DNA from: Pezizomycotina sp. ARF18
Taxonomy: Eukaryota > Ascomycota
Length of the DNA: 64,000 nt
Direction: 5' to 3'
Assembly: GCA_002224055.1 (NCBI GenBank)
Contig: AZLU01000207.1
Coordinates: 1-64,000 of the forward strand
The stretch's first letter is position 1; each line of letters starts with the position of its first letter. The notes below the pieces were generated by a model. It made no database searches. It saw only the letters and a list, made by a program, of their open reading frames with translations, and was not told the origin of the DNA. This document shows positions 10,236 to 22,519 of this stretch, one piece after another. Both the position numbers and the translations under genes were made by a program.

Positions 10236-13200
10236 GGTTATAAGCCGGTTAACAATATATCTTAATAAATTAACTTACTTCTTAATCTCCCCTAAACGAT
10301 ATATCTCACGATATCTCTCTTACTAAAATTTAACGAGGCAAAGCTAAAGGCTAATCTTACGAACTACCTCGATTAGAGTATATATAATTACGTTCCTCAA
10401 GTATAATAAAGTCTAGGATATTACTAATAAACCGCTTAAGGCTACGGTAGCCGACGCAAAGCTAAGTACTAATAATTAAGATAATAACTTAAAGGCGTAT
10501 ACTATTATTAAAGCTTACTATAAGGTAGAGACTCGACGTACTTATCTACGATCTATTAATAGTAGCGCGAATAAGTATAGGATACCTTAAGTTCGGCGTA
10601 TATCGCTATTACCGCTATTAGTAAGCCTTACATTAGAAAATAACTAAGGTAGATTTAACTTAAGAATAAAGTCGATATTCGAGGATTTATATAGAAGCAT
10701 CGAGATCTTATTAGAACGTATAATAAGATATTAGGCTCGATCTTAATAGAGAAGACTAAGGCGGAGACGGCGAAGAAGACGGAGCTAGGTATAGGCTTAA
10801 AGGATAATATAGCTATAGTAGAGGCTATTAATCTCGTCTGTAGTAACCTAGTAGCGACTAGAAGACGTTTATTATAAACTTTTAGTAGATAATAGATTTA
10901 ATAGTAAAGAAACCGACCCTCGATATATTTAAAAAGGCGCTACTTATCGAAGAGGTAAAGCGTAAAATACGATATACGGAGACGTTAGCTCCGAGGATAA
11001 TAAGACGCTATTCAGAAGAATAGCCGAGGTAAAACCTAAAGGAACGATAAGAAGACTCGTAAGTTCGAGAATAATACTACTACTGTGATAAGGTCGGATA
11101 TAAGAGAGCCGACTATAGAAAGCGTATAAAGGATAAAAAGGATAGCGGTAATAACGGGGTATTAGACCTTATATACGAACTTTAGTACGAGATACCGCTC
11201 TTAGAGAACGATCTAGTAGTTCCTCGACTTAGGCGCATCTTCTTATATAACGATAGTAAGAGAAGTATTCTCTATCTATAAACCCTCTTAAAGCTATAGA
11301 ATATTATAATCGGTAATAGAGAAGTACTATAGGCTATCGGTACTAGCTTAGTATTTATAAGGCTAGTAGGGAGTACGGCGATAGTTTTATTAAACTTAAG
11401 AATACGCTATACGCTCTAAAGATAAATATAGCCTATTCTTAATCTCTCGCATAGATAAGGTAGAATATATAATAACGATCTAATAAGGTAGATATACGAT
11501 AACTAGACCAGAGCTAAAAATTAAAGCTACCGTAAAATTAGGATTATAGAAGATCTTAGGTAAGATCGTAATATCTATAAGAAAGAGTTTAGCTCTCGCT
11601 ACTATGTAAGAAGTATATAAATGGCTCGGATATATTAGTAAGGATTATATTAAGCGAATAATTAAGTATAGAAGCGTTACCGGTATTACTAAAGATAGTA
11701 GAGATCTATAGAGCTATATTAACTGCGAGCCTACGGACTTACTAAATTAAAGGTAATACTAAACCGCGAGAAACCTTAATTAGGTAAATATAAGCTAATA
11801 GAGATAATCTTAGATTTCTACTAATAGGCGTATATAAAGAGCCTTAAAGATTATATAGGTTTATTACCTTTCTTAAAGGAATAGTCGGAAGTCCTAGATT
11901 TACTTTATAAAAGATAAAAAGGTAGAGACGATACTCTCGTACTTTAATAGTACTCTTAAGATAGCTAAACGTTAGTCGAACCTTAAGCTTATTAAGCTAT
12001 AATACGACGGAAGTAAAGAATATACCTTAATCGATAGACGCTATAACGAAATAGGGATCGTAATCTATACCTTAGCTATATACGTATCTTAATAGAATAG
12101 CGCACCTAAGAAGCTTAATTAGATTCTTATCGATAGATTAAAGGTAATATTAGCCGCGTCGGAATTACCGCCGTAGCTATAGATAGAGGCGGTAAATTAT
12201 TATAATCTAATCGTAACTATACGCTATTAAGGCCGCTCGAGGCACTAAAGATAGTAAATAGACGATATCGTAGGGAAGATAGAAAGTAGAACTCCGATAT
12301 CTTAAACTTTAGAATATTCGGTAAACTATATTACGTATATATCGATAGTAAACTTTAAAAAAAGCCGATAATACTACTAAGAAGATATATTTTATAGGCC
12401 TAGAGGCTTATAATATCTACCGAGTCTAAGATCCTACTATCCGCAAAGTATTAATCTATAGAATATTAGATTCCCGATTAAATTAACCTTCGAAGTACGT
12501 AACTTCGTAGAGGATAATAAAGATCCTCTTAAATACGTTAAAGATACCTTAGAATAGGTTTAGTCTAAGAATAAAATAGCGACGGCGCTAGATTACAATT
12601 AAAACTTAACTTCCGATCGTTAATTAGATATCTACGAGACGATTACGCTAAAATAGCCTAATTAGCTAGATTACGAGAATAAGAGTAAAGATCTTAATAA
12701 CGCTAGTCTATAGCTAAGATTCGAGATACTCGCTCTCGTAGAGAAAGTTACGTAGATACTATAAGATAGATCTACGACGATTAACTAAAGATAATAGGCG
12801 CATTCTCGGAATCGCTAAAGATAAGATTTAGTAGTCGAACTACGAAGATACCCTATAGGCTAGAATACGTTAGTAAAGATCTAACGGCTATACGCCTTAG
12901 AAAGAAGGCCTATAAAGGATTAATAGTATATATTAATAAACTAGAGCCACTTACCTACAAAGAGGCTATAAGCTCTATAAACTATAAAGAAGCGTATATC
13001 GATAGATTAAAAACTATCCTCGATTAAAGAATAAGACGTATAGAAACCTATAGATTCTTAAAATCTCCTCCTAAAAGATAATATCGTCGATAGCAAATAG
13101 GTATTTAAGTATAAGCGCGATACTACCGGTCGGATTATAATACTTAAGTCGAGACTAGTTACTCAAGGCTTTATATAGAAGTAAAGAATTAATTACGACG

Positions 13201-14518
13201 AGATATACGTACTAATAGCTAAGATATTAATAATAAGGCTATTCTTTATATTAGTAGCCTAGCTCGATCTTAAATACGAGTAGATAAATATAATAACGGC
13301 CTTCCTTATATCTAAACTAAAGTAGAGAATTATCGTTAGGCCTCTAGAAGGGAGTAGAATTAATAGATTAGTTTAGTTAATAAAGACTCTATACGGCCTT
13401 AAATAGTTACCTCGAGAATAGTACGGAGAACTTACCTTAGTTCTTAAATTACTAAAGTTCGAAGTTTATCGGCTCAATAATAGCTTATTTATTAATAAGG
13501 ATCGTTAGCTAATAATAATTATCTACGTTAATAATCTATTAATAGCTAATCTAATAAATATAAAGTCGAGATACTTAAGCGAGATCTTAGTTTATACTTT
13601 AAGATAAAGGATATAAGGCTAATAGCCTATTTCTTAAATATATAGGTAGAACGGACTAGGTCTAAAATTAACGTCGCCTAATACTATATTAGTCCGTATA
13701 TATACGATCGCTCCTTAAGAGATTTAGGCTCGAGGATATTTCCGGATTAATACTCCTATAAAAAGGGAGGTATCCCTTAAACGGAGGATTAGGATACTAT
13801 ATCGGTAGTATAGTATTAATAAATAGTAGGAAGTTTAATCTATACTCTATTTACTAGGCTAACTAATACCTTCGCTATCTCGATATTAGAGTAATACGTT
13901 AGCGAAGTAAACCGAACTTACGAGAAGGTAGTAAGAAGAGTACTATAATATTAAGGAGGATCCCTCGATCGTGCGCTTACGTACTATACCCGTAAGATAG
14001 AGAATAAGATACTAGATCTGTATATCTACGTAGACGCCGACTAGGCCGGATATAAGCTTACTCGTAGATCTACTACCGGCTATATAGTAACGTTTAATAG
14101 AATAGCTATCTTATACTATTTAAAGAAGTAACGTACTGTAGCTACTAGCAGTACTAAGGTAGAATATATAGCTATAGGGGAGGCTTTACGGGAAGCTTTC
14201 TAGGTATTTTAGATACTAAAGGATATATAGCGAGCCTTTAAGTTTAAGGCTCCTAACAGTATTAAGATATATATAGATAATTAAAGTACTATTAGTATTA
14301 CGAAGGATCCTAAACACTATAGTAGAACTAAGTATATTAATATATAATATTACTTTATAAGGGAACTAGTTTGAGAAGGAACTATCGAGCCTCGATATAT
14401 AAAATCGGAGGATAATATCGCGGATATACTTACTAAACCGCTTATAAAGATATCTTACGATAGCGCTATAAAGGTTATAGGTATAAGAAGATAGGATAAG
14501 ATTATTAGTATTATCGAT

Positions 14519-14527
14519 AAGGGGAGG
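14519..14527 (+). other. Polypurine tract of Copia element 1
   Basis: AAGGGGAGG directly abuts the right LTR. This is the expected place and composition for the plus-strand primer of LTR retrotransposons; the same tract, slightly altered, precedes the right LTR of element 2 near 22000-22007. Confidence 0.8.
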
Positions 14528-14839
14528 TGCTAGCTATTAAGCATACTAAAGAGGTATAATAAGTCTATAGGTATCAAGATAATACTTATATAGCTAAGGA
14601 ATAAGGAACTTTAGCTAGAGATATTAAGATCTTAGCTGTAGATGTTAAGGAGATTACGACGATAAGGCTCTGCGAGCCGTCGAGGTAGACTATATATTAT
14701 ATTAAGATTGTAGTATTATTAGTTTATTATATATAGTATCGTGTATTCCCTCAGTTAGTCTAGTTAGTTCTATAGTCAAATCTACAAGTTCGATCCCATC
14801 CTATATTATTAGATATCATACCATACATCTGCGCCAGCA
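14528..14839 (+). repeat. Right LTR of Copia element 1
   Basis: 312 bp, TGCTAGC ... GCCAGCA. Its inner (left) edge is TpA-rich whereas its outer (right) edge retains CpA, the mirror image of the left LTR. Confidence 0.95.
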
Positions 14840-14844
14840 GCTCG
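14840..14844 (+). repeat. Target-site duplication GCTCG, right copy (Copia element 1)
   Basis: Exact repeat of 9919-9923, directly after the right LTR terminus. Confidence 0.95.
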
Positions 14845-15010
14845 TAACTTCGCGTTCATATCCGAATTGTCGAAGCTACTCCTAGCTCTCCGTTTCATGT
14901 TTCTTCTAGGCCACCGCCGACCCTGAGCTTTCTGAACAAGTGCTCCTGGCGATAAGGTAATAGTCCTTTGAAGTGGAGGCTAAGTTCCAGCGTATAAACA
15001 TAATAAATGT
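14845..15010 (-). pseudogene. F-box/LRR-like copy 6, 5' remnant beyond Copia element 1
   Basis: On the minus strand this reads FKGLLP / TSKDYYLIARSTCS, matching the family's TSKxHYYxA segment that normally lies just after the F-box, then runs in shifting frames to the GCTCG duplication. The remainder of the gene continues at 9918 on the other side of the element. I could not find a convincing F-box start upstream. Confidence 0.4.
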
Positions 15011-16264
15011 AATAATCTTCTTTTGAGCGAATGAATCGTGACACGCGGCTTCTTGTTAATATCGTTAAAAGCTAATTTTTAATTTTTACTAACGTGCTAA
15101 TTTTCTCAGGTTATTAAAATTCTATCCTAGGTCTCTCGTCAAGAGCGATAGAGATCCAGAATGTTTATCCGCCATCCGCCATATACTAAATAGAGAGTTT
15201 ATCGAGGCTCAAAAGGAGGGATCGGCCTGTCGTCGGAGTATTGCGGGGTTTTGAGCATCGCTTTGCGAGGTGGATAAAGCTGCATCTCAATCGAAAGCCC
15301 CAGTAGAGTACTCTTCCATTACGCGACATCACGGTCGTCAGCGCGGCGCTACTGTAACGATGCTCCCGTAATTCGACGACGCAAAAGTTCTTCAAGGGTC
15401 ATCCCGGCCGGTCAGAGTGACCAAACTGCTCTTGCGCCAACTAATTTTATTGCTGGCGTAGTTCTGGGAAATCAGACAATGAAGCTCTTGACTACAGCGG
15501 CAGTTACAAGTATTGTGCATTAACTCAAACTTAATAGGGTTGGCCCACGGTTCGTCGGAGTGACTGTATTTTCATCGAAGTGGGTATATTTTTGCCGCAG
15601 TGGCTGTATTCTTGTTCAAAGGACTATATTTTTCCGAGTCGAATCTCACTTTAGAGCCCTTTTCATATTACCATTATAAGGGCGACGGTTTTGACCTACA
15701 ACGTGTAGTTCGCATACTAATCGTTAGATGCATACGGTGTCGTACCACCGCTTCAAGCCCTCTTATCTTGAGCTCTCAAGATTAGGTCTACAACAAATCG
15801 TGCAGGTTATCGAATTTCTAATTGTCAAGCTTGCATTTTCCCGCATTCAAGCCGTTCATACTAATCCTGTCTCCTTATATCATGTTATCCGTATCTTAAT
15901 GCTGCGCTAAAACATGTAGCTGATAGTATTGTAACCGGATAACAAAGAATCGCAAGATCAATCAAAGGCTAAATTCTGATTTACTTGATCCTTCACAGTT
16001 CTCAAGACCGGCGCTATGAGTACCAATAATCGTGGACTTTGGACTTGAAAATTTATGACTAGTATCTTAGCTATAAAAAGGTGGCCAATTTTCCAGCTTA
16101 ATAATGTTCTGCTTGATTTGACGTATAATAAGAATACGAGCGCTAGCCCTTTCATAGTATCCTTAGTTAAGATCTGGTCTAATCAATATTGATTCCTTTC
16201 GTTCCAAATAAAAAGATACGCTCTATCCCCAGAAAAGACCTCGGATCTGACTATAATTTTGCAT
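15011..16264. other. Gene-poor stretch between the two Copia insertions
   Basis: No recognised gene. A minus-strand open stretch (15186-15395) and two short plus-strand ones (15600-15910) show no family features. About 15554-15635 there are four imperfect, roughly 20-bp units of the type CGxAGTGxCTGTATTTTT. The last 60 bases, with a TAAAAAG run and CT-rich sequence, probably form the promoter of the kinase-like gene starting at 16265. Confidence 0.4.
15554..15635. repeat. Degenerate ~20-bp tandem repeat, four units
   Basis: Successive units contain GGAGTGACTGTATTTTC, GAAGTGGGTATATTTTTG, GCAGTGGCTGTATTCTTG and AAAGGACTATATTTTTCC. Similar spacing and a shared AGTGxxTxTATT core suggest a small decayed minisatellite. 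Confidence 0.5.
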
Positions 16265-17428
16265 ATGAGTACCATCGTGCGCATCACCTCATACCGCGAT
16301 GATTCCTTGGGGAGTCAAATGTCGCCCTCTACTTTGTCCTATTCTTCTGATCGACCCGCTTCCGCAGCTTCCCAGTCTTCTGATGCTTCCCAGGCATCTA
16401 TGGAGGCAACGGAGTTGATCAATACTCTAGCCGGCCTATCTACTAAGGATTACACAGTCACAAATCCTAAGTTGCTCAAGGGTGGCTTCTATAATAGGAT
16501 TGCGAAAGCCGATATCGTCCCGAATGCCCCCGAACAATCGCAAGTAAAGCCTGTCGTCTTTCGCTGCGGGCGCGACACGCTAGGCCAAATCACTGTCGGA
16601 GAGGAGTCCACCGGAACGCCGCTGCAGCACGGTTACGCAATCCTGGATTGGGTAGCCAAGCAGAACTTCACTTCATTCGGCACGCAGCGAGTTCTCCAGT
16701 ATGATACAACCCACGAAATGAATTGGGGAACCATTTACGATGATGGAATATATTCCTGCGTAACTCTCGAGACTATCTACGATAGGCTTCCGCTAAAGTC
16801 CAGGAAAGTGGTTGTAGAATGTTTGGTTAAGATGAAAGCAGAATTAGAAAACAAGCAGTTTGACTCCATCGGCAGACTGATTTCCGCCGGGACCACGCCA
16901 GAGAGCTTACCGTACAGCGGCGATGGCCATGCTCGATCCGACGGTTTGAGGGTCGTCGGGATCCGGTTGCTTACGAGATCAACAGGTACCAAACACGAAA
17001 GCACATCGAAGTTACCAAGCCTATCAAAACCCTCAAGGATCTCATCTTTACCCAATTAGCGCTCTGGTGCAAATGCTACGCGAGCGAAATGGCCAATGCA
17101 GTACTTGATCCTAGTTATGACGGTACTTTTCCCCCGGATTTTTCCATACGCTTGGAAATGTTCAGAGCGCTCAGCATGCTCATCACGGAGATGGATAATA
17201 AAGGCTGGTTTGATAAATTCAACGACAGGCTATAGTACTACACCATTGGGACATATACGCGCGGAACATAATCGTCAAGGTTTCGAGGTGGACCAAGTTT
17301 ACGAATCCAGATTATCGGCCACGAGAAGAGTCGTTTCTCCTAAGGAAGAGGACGACGGAAAGACGCTCGTCAAGTTTGTTGCACTAATCGACTGGGACGG
17401 TAGCATGGCCAGGCCAGATATCCTAACG
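16265..17428 (+). pseudogene. APH-fold phosphotransferase-like gene, 5' part, interrupted by Copia element 2
   Basis: Fungal aminoglycoside-phosphotransferase-superfamily (APH/choline kinase fold) relative; substrate unknown. From the ATG at 16265 (MSTIVRIT) it reads KGGFYNRI (glycine-loop region), then WVAKQNF, RVLQYDTT and LVKMKAELENKQFDSIGRL, typical of the N lobe. The catalytic loop is LHHWDIYARNII near 17238-17270 (HxD...N), and the metal-binding stretch LIDWDGS is near 17380-17400. Frame changes lie near 16946, 17229 and 17330; each is healed by one extra base in a short T or G run, so they may be assembly undercalls. The real lesion is the 4.9-kb Copia insertion a few codons after LIDWDGSMARPDILT. 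Coding resumes at 22327. Confidence 0.7.
17424..17428 (+). repeat. Target-site duplication TAACG, left copy (Copia element 2)
   Basis: TAACG directly before the left LTR and again at 22322-22326 directly after the right LTR. Confidence 0.95.
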
Positions 17429-17740
17429 TGCTAGCTATTGGCATGCCAAAGAGGCATGACAAGTCTATAGGCATCGAGATGATGCTTGTATAGCTGAGGA
17501 ATAAGGAACTTCAGCTAGAGATATCAAGATCTCAGCTATAGATATCAAGGAGATTACGACGACAAGGCTCTACGAGCCGTTAAGGTAGACTATATATATT
17601 ATATTAAGATTATAGTATTATTAGTTTATTATATATAGCATTATATATTCCCTCAGTTAGTCTAGTTATTCTATAGTTAAATCTATAAGTTTAATCCTAT
17701 CCTATATTATTAGATATTATACTATATATCTACGCCAGTA
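17429..17740 (+). repeat. Left LTR of Copia element 2
   Basis: 312 bp, beginning TGCTAGC. The outer edge retains GCATGCCAAAGAGGCATGAC, nearly identical to the outer edge of element 1, whereas the inner two thirds are TpA-rich. Confidence 0.93.
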
Positions 17741-20700
17741 GGTTATAAGCCTAGTTAGTAATATATCTTAATAAACGTATAGACTTACTTCTTAATCTCC
17801 CTAAACGATATATCTTATAATATTTCTCTTACTAAAGTTTAACGAGGTAAAGCTAAAGGCTAATCTTATAAACTACCTCGATTAGAATATATATATACTA
17901 CGTTCTTTAAGTATAATAAAGTCTAGGATATTACTGGTAAACTACTTAAGGCTACGGTAGCAATATAGAGCTAAATACTAAAGATTAAGATAATAACTTA
18001 AAGGCGTATACTATTATTAAAGCTTATTACGAGGTAAAGACTTAACGTGCTTATCTACGATCTACTAATAGTAGCGCGAATAAGGTATAGGATACCTTAA
18101 GTTTAGCGTATATCGCTATTACTACTATTAGTAAACCTTATATTAGGAAGTAGCTAAGGTAGATTTAACTTAAAACGAAGTTAATATTCGAGGATTTATA
18201 TAGAAGTATCGAGATCTTATTAGATATTAGGCTCGATCTTAACAGAAAATACCGAGGCGAAAACGGTAGAAAGACGGAGCTAGGTATAGGCTTAAGGATA
18301 ATATAGTATAGTAGAGGCTATTAATCTTATCTATAGTAACCTTAGTAGCGACTAGAAGACGTTTATTATAAACTTTTAATAAATAAAATTTAATAGTAAA
18401 AGAACCGACCTTCGATATACTTAAGAAGACGCTACTTATTAAAGAGGTAAAGCGTAGAATATAATATACTAGAGACGTTAGCTTTAAAGATAATAAGGCG
18501 CTATTTAAAAGGAATAGCCGAGGTAAAATCTAAAGGAACGATAAGAAGGTTTATAAGTTTAAGAGTAAATACTACTACTATAATAAGGTCGGATATAAGA
18601 GGGCCGACTATAGGAAGCGTATAAAGGATAAGAAAGATAGCGGTAATAACGGGGTATTAGGCCTTATGGTATAAACCTTAGTACGAAATACCGGCTCTTA
18701 GAAAATAATCCGGTAATTTCTTAACTTAGGCGTATCTTCTTATATAACGATAGTAAGAAAGTATTCTCTACCTATAAACCCTCTTAAAGCTATAAAATAT
18801 TATAATCGGTAATAGAGAAGTATTATAGGCTATCGGTACTAGCTTAATATTTATAAAGCTTAGTAAGGAGTATAGCGGTAGTCTTATTAAACTTAAAAAT
18901 ACGCTATACGCTTTAAAGATAAAGTATAGCCTATTTTCGATCTCTCGTATAGATAAGGTAATATATAATAATAATTAATAAGGTAGATATATAATAACTA
19001 GACCGGGGCTAAGATTAAAGCTACCGTAAAAATAGGACTATAGGAGATCTTAGATAAGATCGTAATATCTATAAGGAAGAGTTTAGCTCTCGCTACTATA
19101 TAAGAAGTATATAAATGGCTTAGATATATCGGTAAGATTATATTAAATAAATAATTAAGTATAAAAGCGTTACCGGTATTACTAAAGACGGTAAGGATTT
19201 TAGGGCTATATTAATTATAAGGCCTACGGACTTACTAAATTAAAGGTAATATTAAACCGCGAAAAACCTTAATTAGGTAAGTATAAGCTAATAGAGATAA
19301 TCTTTTTAGATTTCTACTAATAGGCGTATATAAAAAGCCTTAGAAATTATATAGGGTTTATTACCTTTTTAAAGGGAATAGTCGGAAGTCTTAAATCTAC
19401 TTTATAAAAGATAAAAAGGTAGAGACGATATTCTTATATTTAATAGTACTCTTAAGATAGCTAAACGTTAGTTAAACCTTAAGCTTATTAAGCTATAATA
19501 TAACGGAGGTAAAAAATATACCTTAATTAATAGACGCTATAATAAAGTAGGATTATAGTTTATACCTTAGCTATATACGTATTTTAATAGAATAGCGTAC
19601 TAAGAAGCTTAATTAGATTTTTATCGATAGATTAAAGATAATATTAGCCGCGTTAGAATTACCGCCGTAGCTATAGGTAGAGCGGTAAATTATTATAATC
19701 TAATTTATAACTATACGCTATTAAGGCCGTTTAAGGTACTAAAGATAGTAAATAGACGATATTATAGAGAAGATAGGAAGGTAGAACTCCTAATATTTTA
19801 AACTTTAGGATATTTAGTAAACTATATTACGTATATATCGATAGTAAACTTAGAAAAAGCTAGATAATATTACTAAAAAGATATATTTATAGGCCTAAAG
19901 GCTTATAATATCTATTAAGTCTAAGATCTTACTATCTATAAAGTATTAATTCGTAGAGATATTAGATTCTCGATTAAATTAACCTTTAAAGTACGTAACT
20001 TCGTAGAAAATAATAAAGATTCTTCGAGTATATAAAGATACCTTAGAATAGGTTTAGTCTAAGGATAAAATGGCGACGGCGCTAGATTATAATTAAAACT
20101 TAACTTTTGATTATTAATTAGATATCTATAAGATAATTACGCTAGAGTAGCCTAATTAGCTAGATTACGAGGATAAGCGAAGATCTTAATAACGCTAGTC
20201 TATAGCTAAGATCTGAGGATACTTACTCTCGTAGAGGAAGTTACGTAGATACTATAAGATAGATCTATAACGATTAACTAAAGATAATAGTGTATTCTCG
20301 AATCGCCGAAGATAAGATCTAGTAGTTAAACTATAAAGATACCCTATAGACTAGGATACGTTAGTAAAATCTAATGCTATACGCCTTAGAGAAAAGGCCT
20401 ATAAAGGATTAATAGTATATATCGATAAATTAGAGCTATTTATCTATAAAAAGACTATAAGCTTTATAAACTATAAGGATAGCGTATATTGATAGATCGA
20501 GAACTATCTTAATTAAAGAATAAGACGTATAAAAACCTATAGATTCTTGAGATCTCCTCCTAAAAGATAATATCGTCGATAGTAAATAGGTATTTAAGTA
20601 TAAGCGTAATATTACCGGTTAGATTATAATACTTAAGTTAAGACTAGTTACTCGAGGTTTTATATAAAAGTAAAGGATTAATTATAACGAGATATACGTA

Positions 20701-22007
20701 CTAATAGCTAAGATATTAATAGTAAGGCTATTCTTTATATTAGTAGCCTAGCTCGATCTTAAATATAAGTAGATAGATATAATAATAGCCTTCCTCGTAC
20801 CTAAACTAAAGTAGAGAATTATCGTTAGGTCTTTAAAAGGGAGCGGAATTAATAGATTAGTTTAGTTAATAAAGACTCTATACGGCCTTAAATAGTTACC
20901 TTAAGAATAGTATAAGAAACTTATCTTAGTTCTTAAATTACTAAAGTTTAAAGTTTATCGGCTCGATAATAGCTTATTTATTAATAAGGATTATTAGCTA
21001 ATAATAATTATCTACGTCGATAATCTATTAATAGCTAGATCTAATAAGTATAAAGTCGAGATACTTAAGCGAGATCTTAGTTTATACTTTAAGATAAAGA
21101 TATAGGATTGGTAGCCTATTTCTTAGATATATAGGTAGAACGGACTAGGTCTAGAATTAACGTCGTCTAATACTATATTAGTCTATATATATATAATCGC
21201 TCTTAAGAGGCTTAGGCTCGAGGATACTCTTAGGATTAATACTCCTATAGAAAGGGAGGTATTCTTTAAATAGAGGATTAGGATACTATATTAGTAGTAT
21301 AGTATCGATAGATAGTAAAAGTTTAATTATACTCTATTTACTAGGCTAACCGATACTTTCGCTATCTTAACGTTAGGGTAATACGTTAACGAAGTAAACT
21401 AAACTTATAAAAAGGTAATAAAAAGAATACTATAATATTAGGAAGGATCTTTAATTATATACTTACGTACTATACCCATAAGATAGAGGATAAGATACTA
21501 GATCTACGTATCTACGTAGACGCCGACTAGCTAAATATAAGCTTATTCGTAGATCTACTACCGGCTATATAGTAACGTTTAACGGAATAGCTATTTATAC
21601 TATTTAAAAAGTAACGTACTATAGCTATAAGTAGTACTAAGGTAGAATATATAGCTATAGGGAAGGCTTTATAGAAAGCTCTCTAGGTACTTTAGATACT
21701 AAAGGATATATAGCGAGCCTTTAAGTTTAAGGCTCTTAATAGTATCGAGATATATATAGATAATTAAAGTACTATTAGTATTATAAAGGATTCTAAATAT
21801 TATAGTAAACTAAGTATATCGATATAATATTACTTTATAAGGGAACTAGTTTAAGAAGGAACTATCGAGCCTCGATATATAAGATCGGAGGATAATATCG
21901 CGGATATACTTACTAAACCGTTTATAAAGATATCTTACGATAGCGCTATAAAGGCTATAGGTATAAGAAGATAGGATAAAGATTACTAGTATTATCGATA
22001 AGGGGAG

Positions 22008-22321
22008 TACTAGCTATTAGGTATACTAAAGAGGTATAATAAGTCTATAGGCATCGAGATAATACTTATATAGCTAAGGAATAAGGAACTTTAGCTAGAG
22101 ATATTAAGATCTTAGCTATAGATGTTAAGGAGATTACGACGATAAGGCTCTACGAGCCGTTAAGGCAGACTACATATATTATATTAAGATTATAGTATCA
22201 TTAGTTTATTATATATAGTATCGTGTATTCCCTCAGTTAGTCTAGTTAGTTCTATAGTCAAATCTACAAGTTCGATCCTATCCTACATTATTAGATATTA
22301 TACCATACATCTGCGCCAGCA
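22008..22321 (+). repeat. Right LTR of Copia element 2
   Basis: 314 bp, ending CTGCGCCAGCA. The outer edge is CpA-retaining and the inner edge TpA-rich, as in element 1. Confidence 0.93.
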
Positions 22322-22326
22322 TAACG
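22322..22326 (+). repeat. Target-site duplication TAACG, right copy (Copia element 2)
   Basis: Exact repeat of 17424-17428 at the right junction. Confidence 0.95.
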
Positions 22327-22519
22327 CGAACGCCCCCTTCTGGCTCTGGGGAGAAGATATGGGAGCATTCCCGTCCGAAGACGTCATAGAGCGTGAAGAA
22401 TGTCTCGCGGATCCCGTTGACAATGCAGTCAAGGAGCATTTCATTCGGGTCGCTAACAATGTGATGCCAGGCTACGTCGAAGACGCGTTCGGCGAGAAGG
22501 TCACCTCTTACGAGTATTA
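22327..22519 (+). pseudogene. APH-fold phosphotransferase-like gene, 3' part beyond Copia element 2
   Basis: Immediately after the duplication the plus strand reads APFWLWGEDMGAFPSE, the PxFWLW-type segment that follows the DxD/DWD stretch in fungal APH-fold proteins, then VIEREECLADPVDN, HFIRVANNVMPGYVEDAF and ends SYEY* near 22519. Phase relative to 17428 differs by one, again in a C run (22333-22337). Further kinase-like C-terminal sequence may persist to about 22790 (AGIYEPRSFPDMTEARAEVIEALF near 22695-22770). Without the element this would look like one ordinary fungal APH-family gene. Confidence 0.6.

Larger units (their letters stand above)
9924..14839 (+). mobile_element. Ty1/copia LTR retrotransposon 1, RIP-ruined fossil
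   Basis: 4,916 bp with 312-bp LTRs at both ends and a 5-bp target duplication. A primer-binding-like stretch (GGTTATAAGCC) follows the left LTR and a purine tract (AAGGGGAGG) precedes the right LTR. Gag with a CCHC-type knuckle trace lies near 11.09 kb, protease/integrase by position at about 11.2-12.6 kb, reverse transcriptase with a YGLK trace near 13.4 kb, and RNase H with an ADxxG trace near 14.04 kb. The order places it in Copia (Pseudoviridae). It is thoroughly broken: no open frame of 60 codons survives anywhere inside, CpA/TpG are strongly depleted and TpA enriched, as expected from RIP. Structurally complete, coding dead. Age: inserted before the last RIP episodes; LTR divergence cannot date it because RIP dominates. 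Confidence 0.93.
17429..22321 (+). mobile_element. Ty1/copia LTR retrotransposon 2, RIP-ruined fossil
   Basis: 4,893 bp, same family and same orientation as element 1 and alignable along its length. LTRs are 312 bp (left) and 314 bp (right), with a 5-bp target duplication TAACG. The primer-binding-like GGTTATAAGCC follows the left LTR and a purine tract ends at 22007. Gag/knuckle trace is near 18.57 kb, reverse transcriptase trace near 20.88 kb and RNase H trace near 21.5 kb. It is broken throughout, with no open frame of 60 codons, and more TpA-rich than element 1 in many places. The different target duplications show that the two copies inserted independently; they are likely partners in the RIP that destroyed both. 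Confidence 0.93.

Noticed and set aside
14775-14795. AAGTTCGATCCC inside the Copia LTR, B-box-like
   Set aside because: No tRNA fold around it; it is part of the LTR and recurs in all four LTRs.
9924-22321. Possible coding capacity within the two Copia elements
   Set aside because: Stops are dense in all frames and no open stretch of 60 codons exists; both are treated as fossils.
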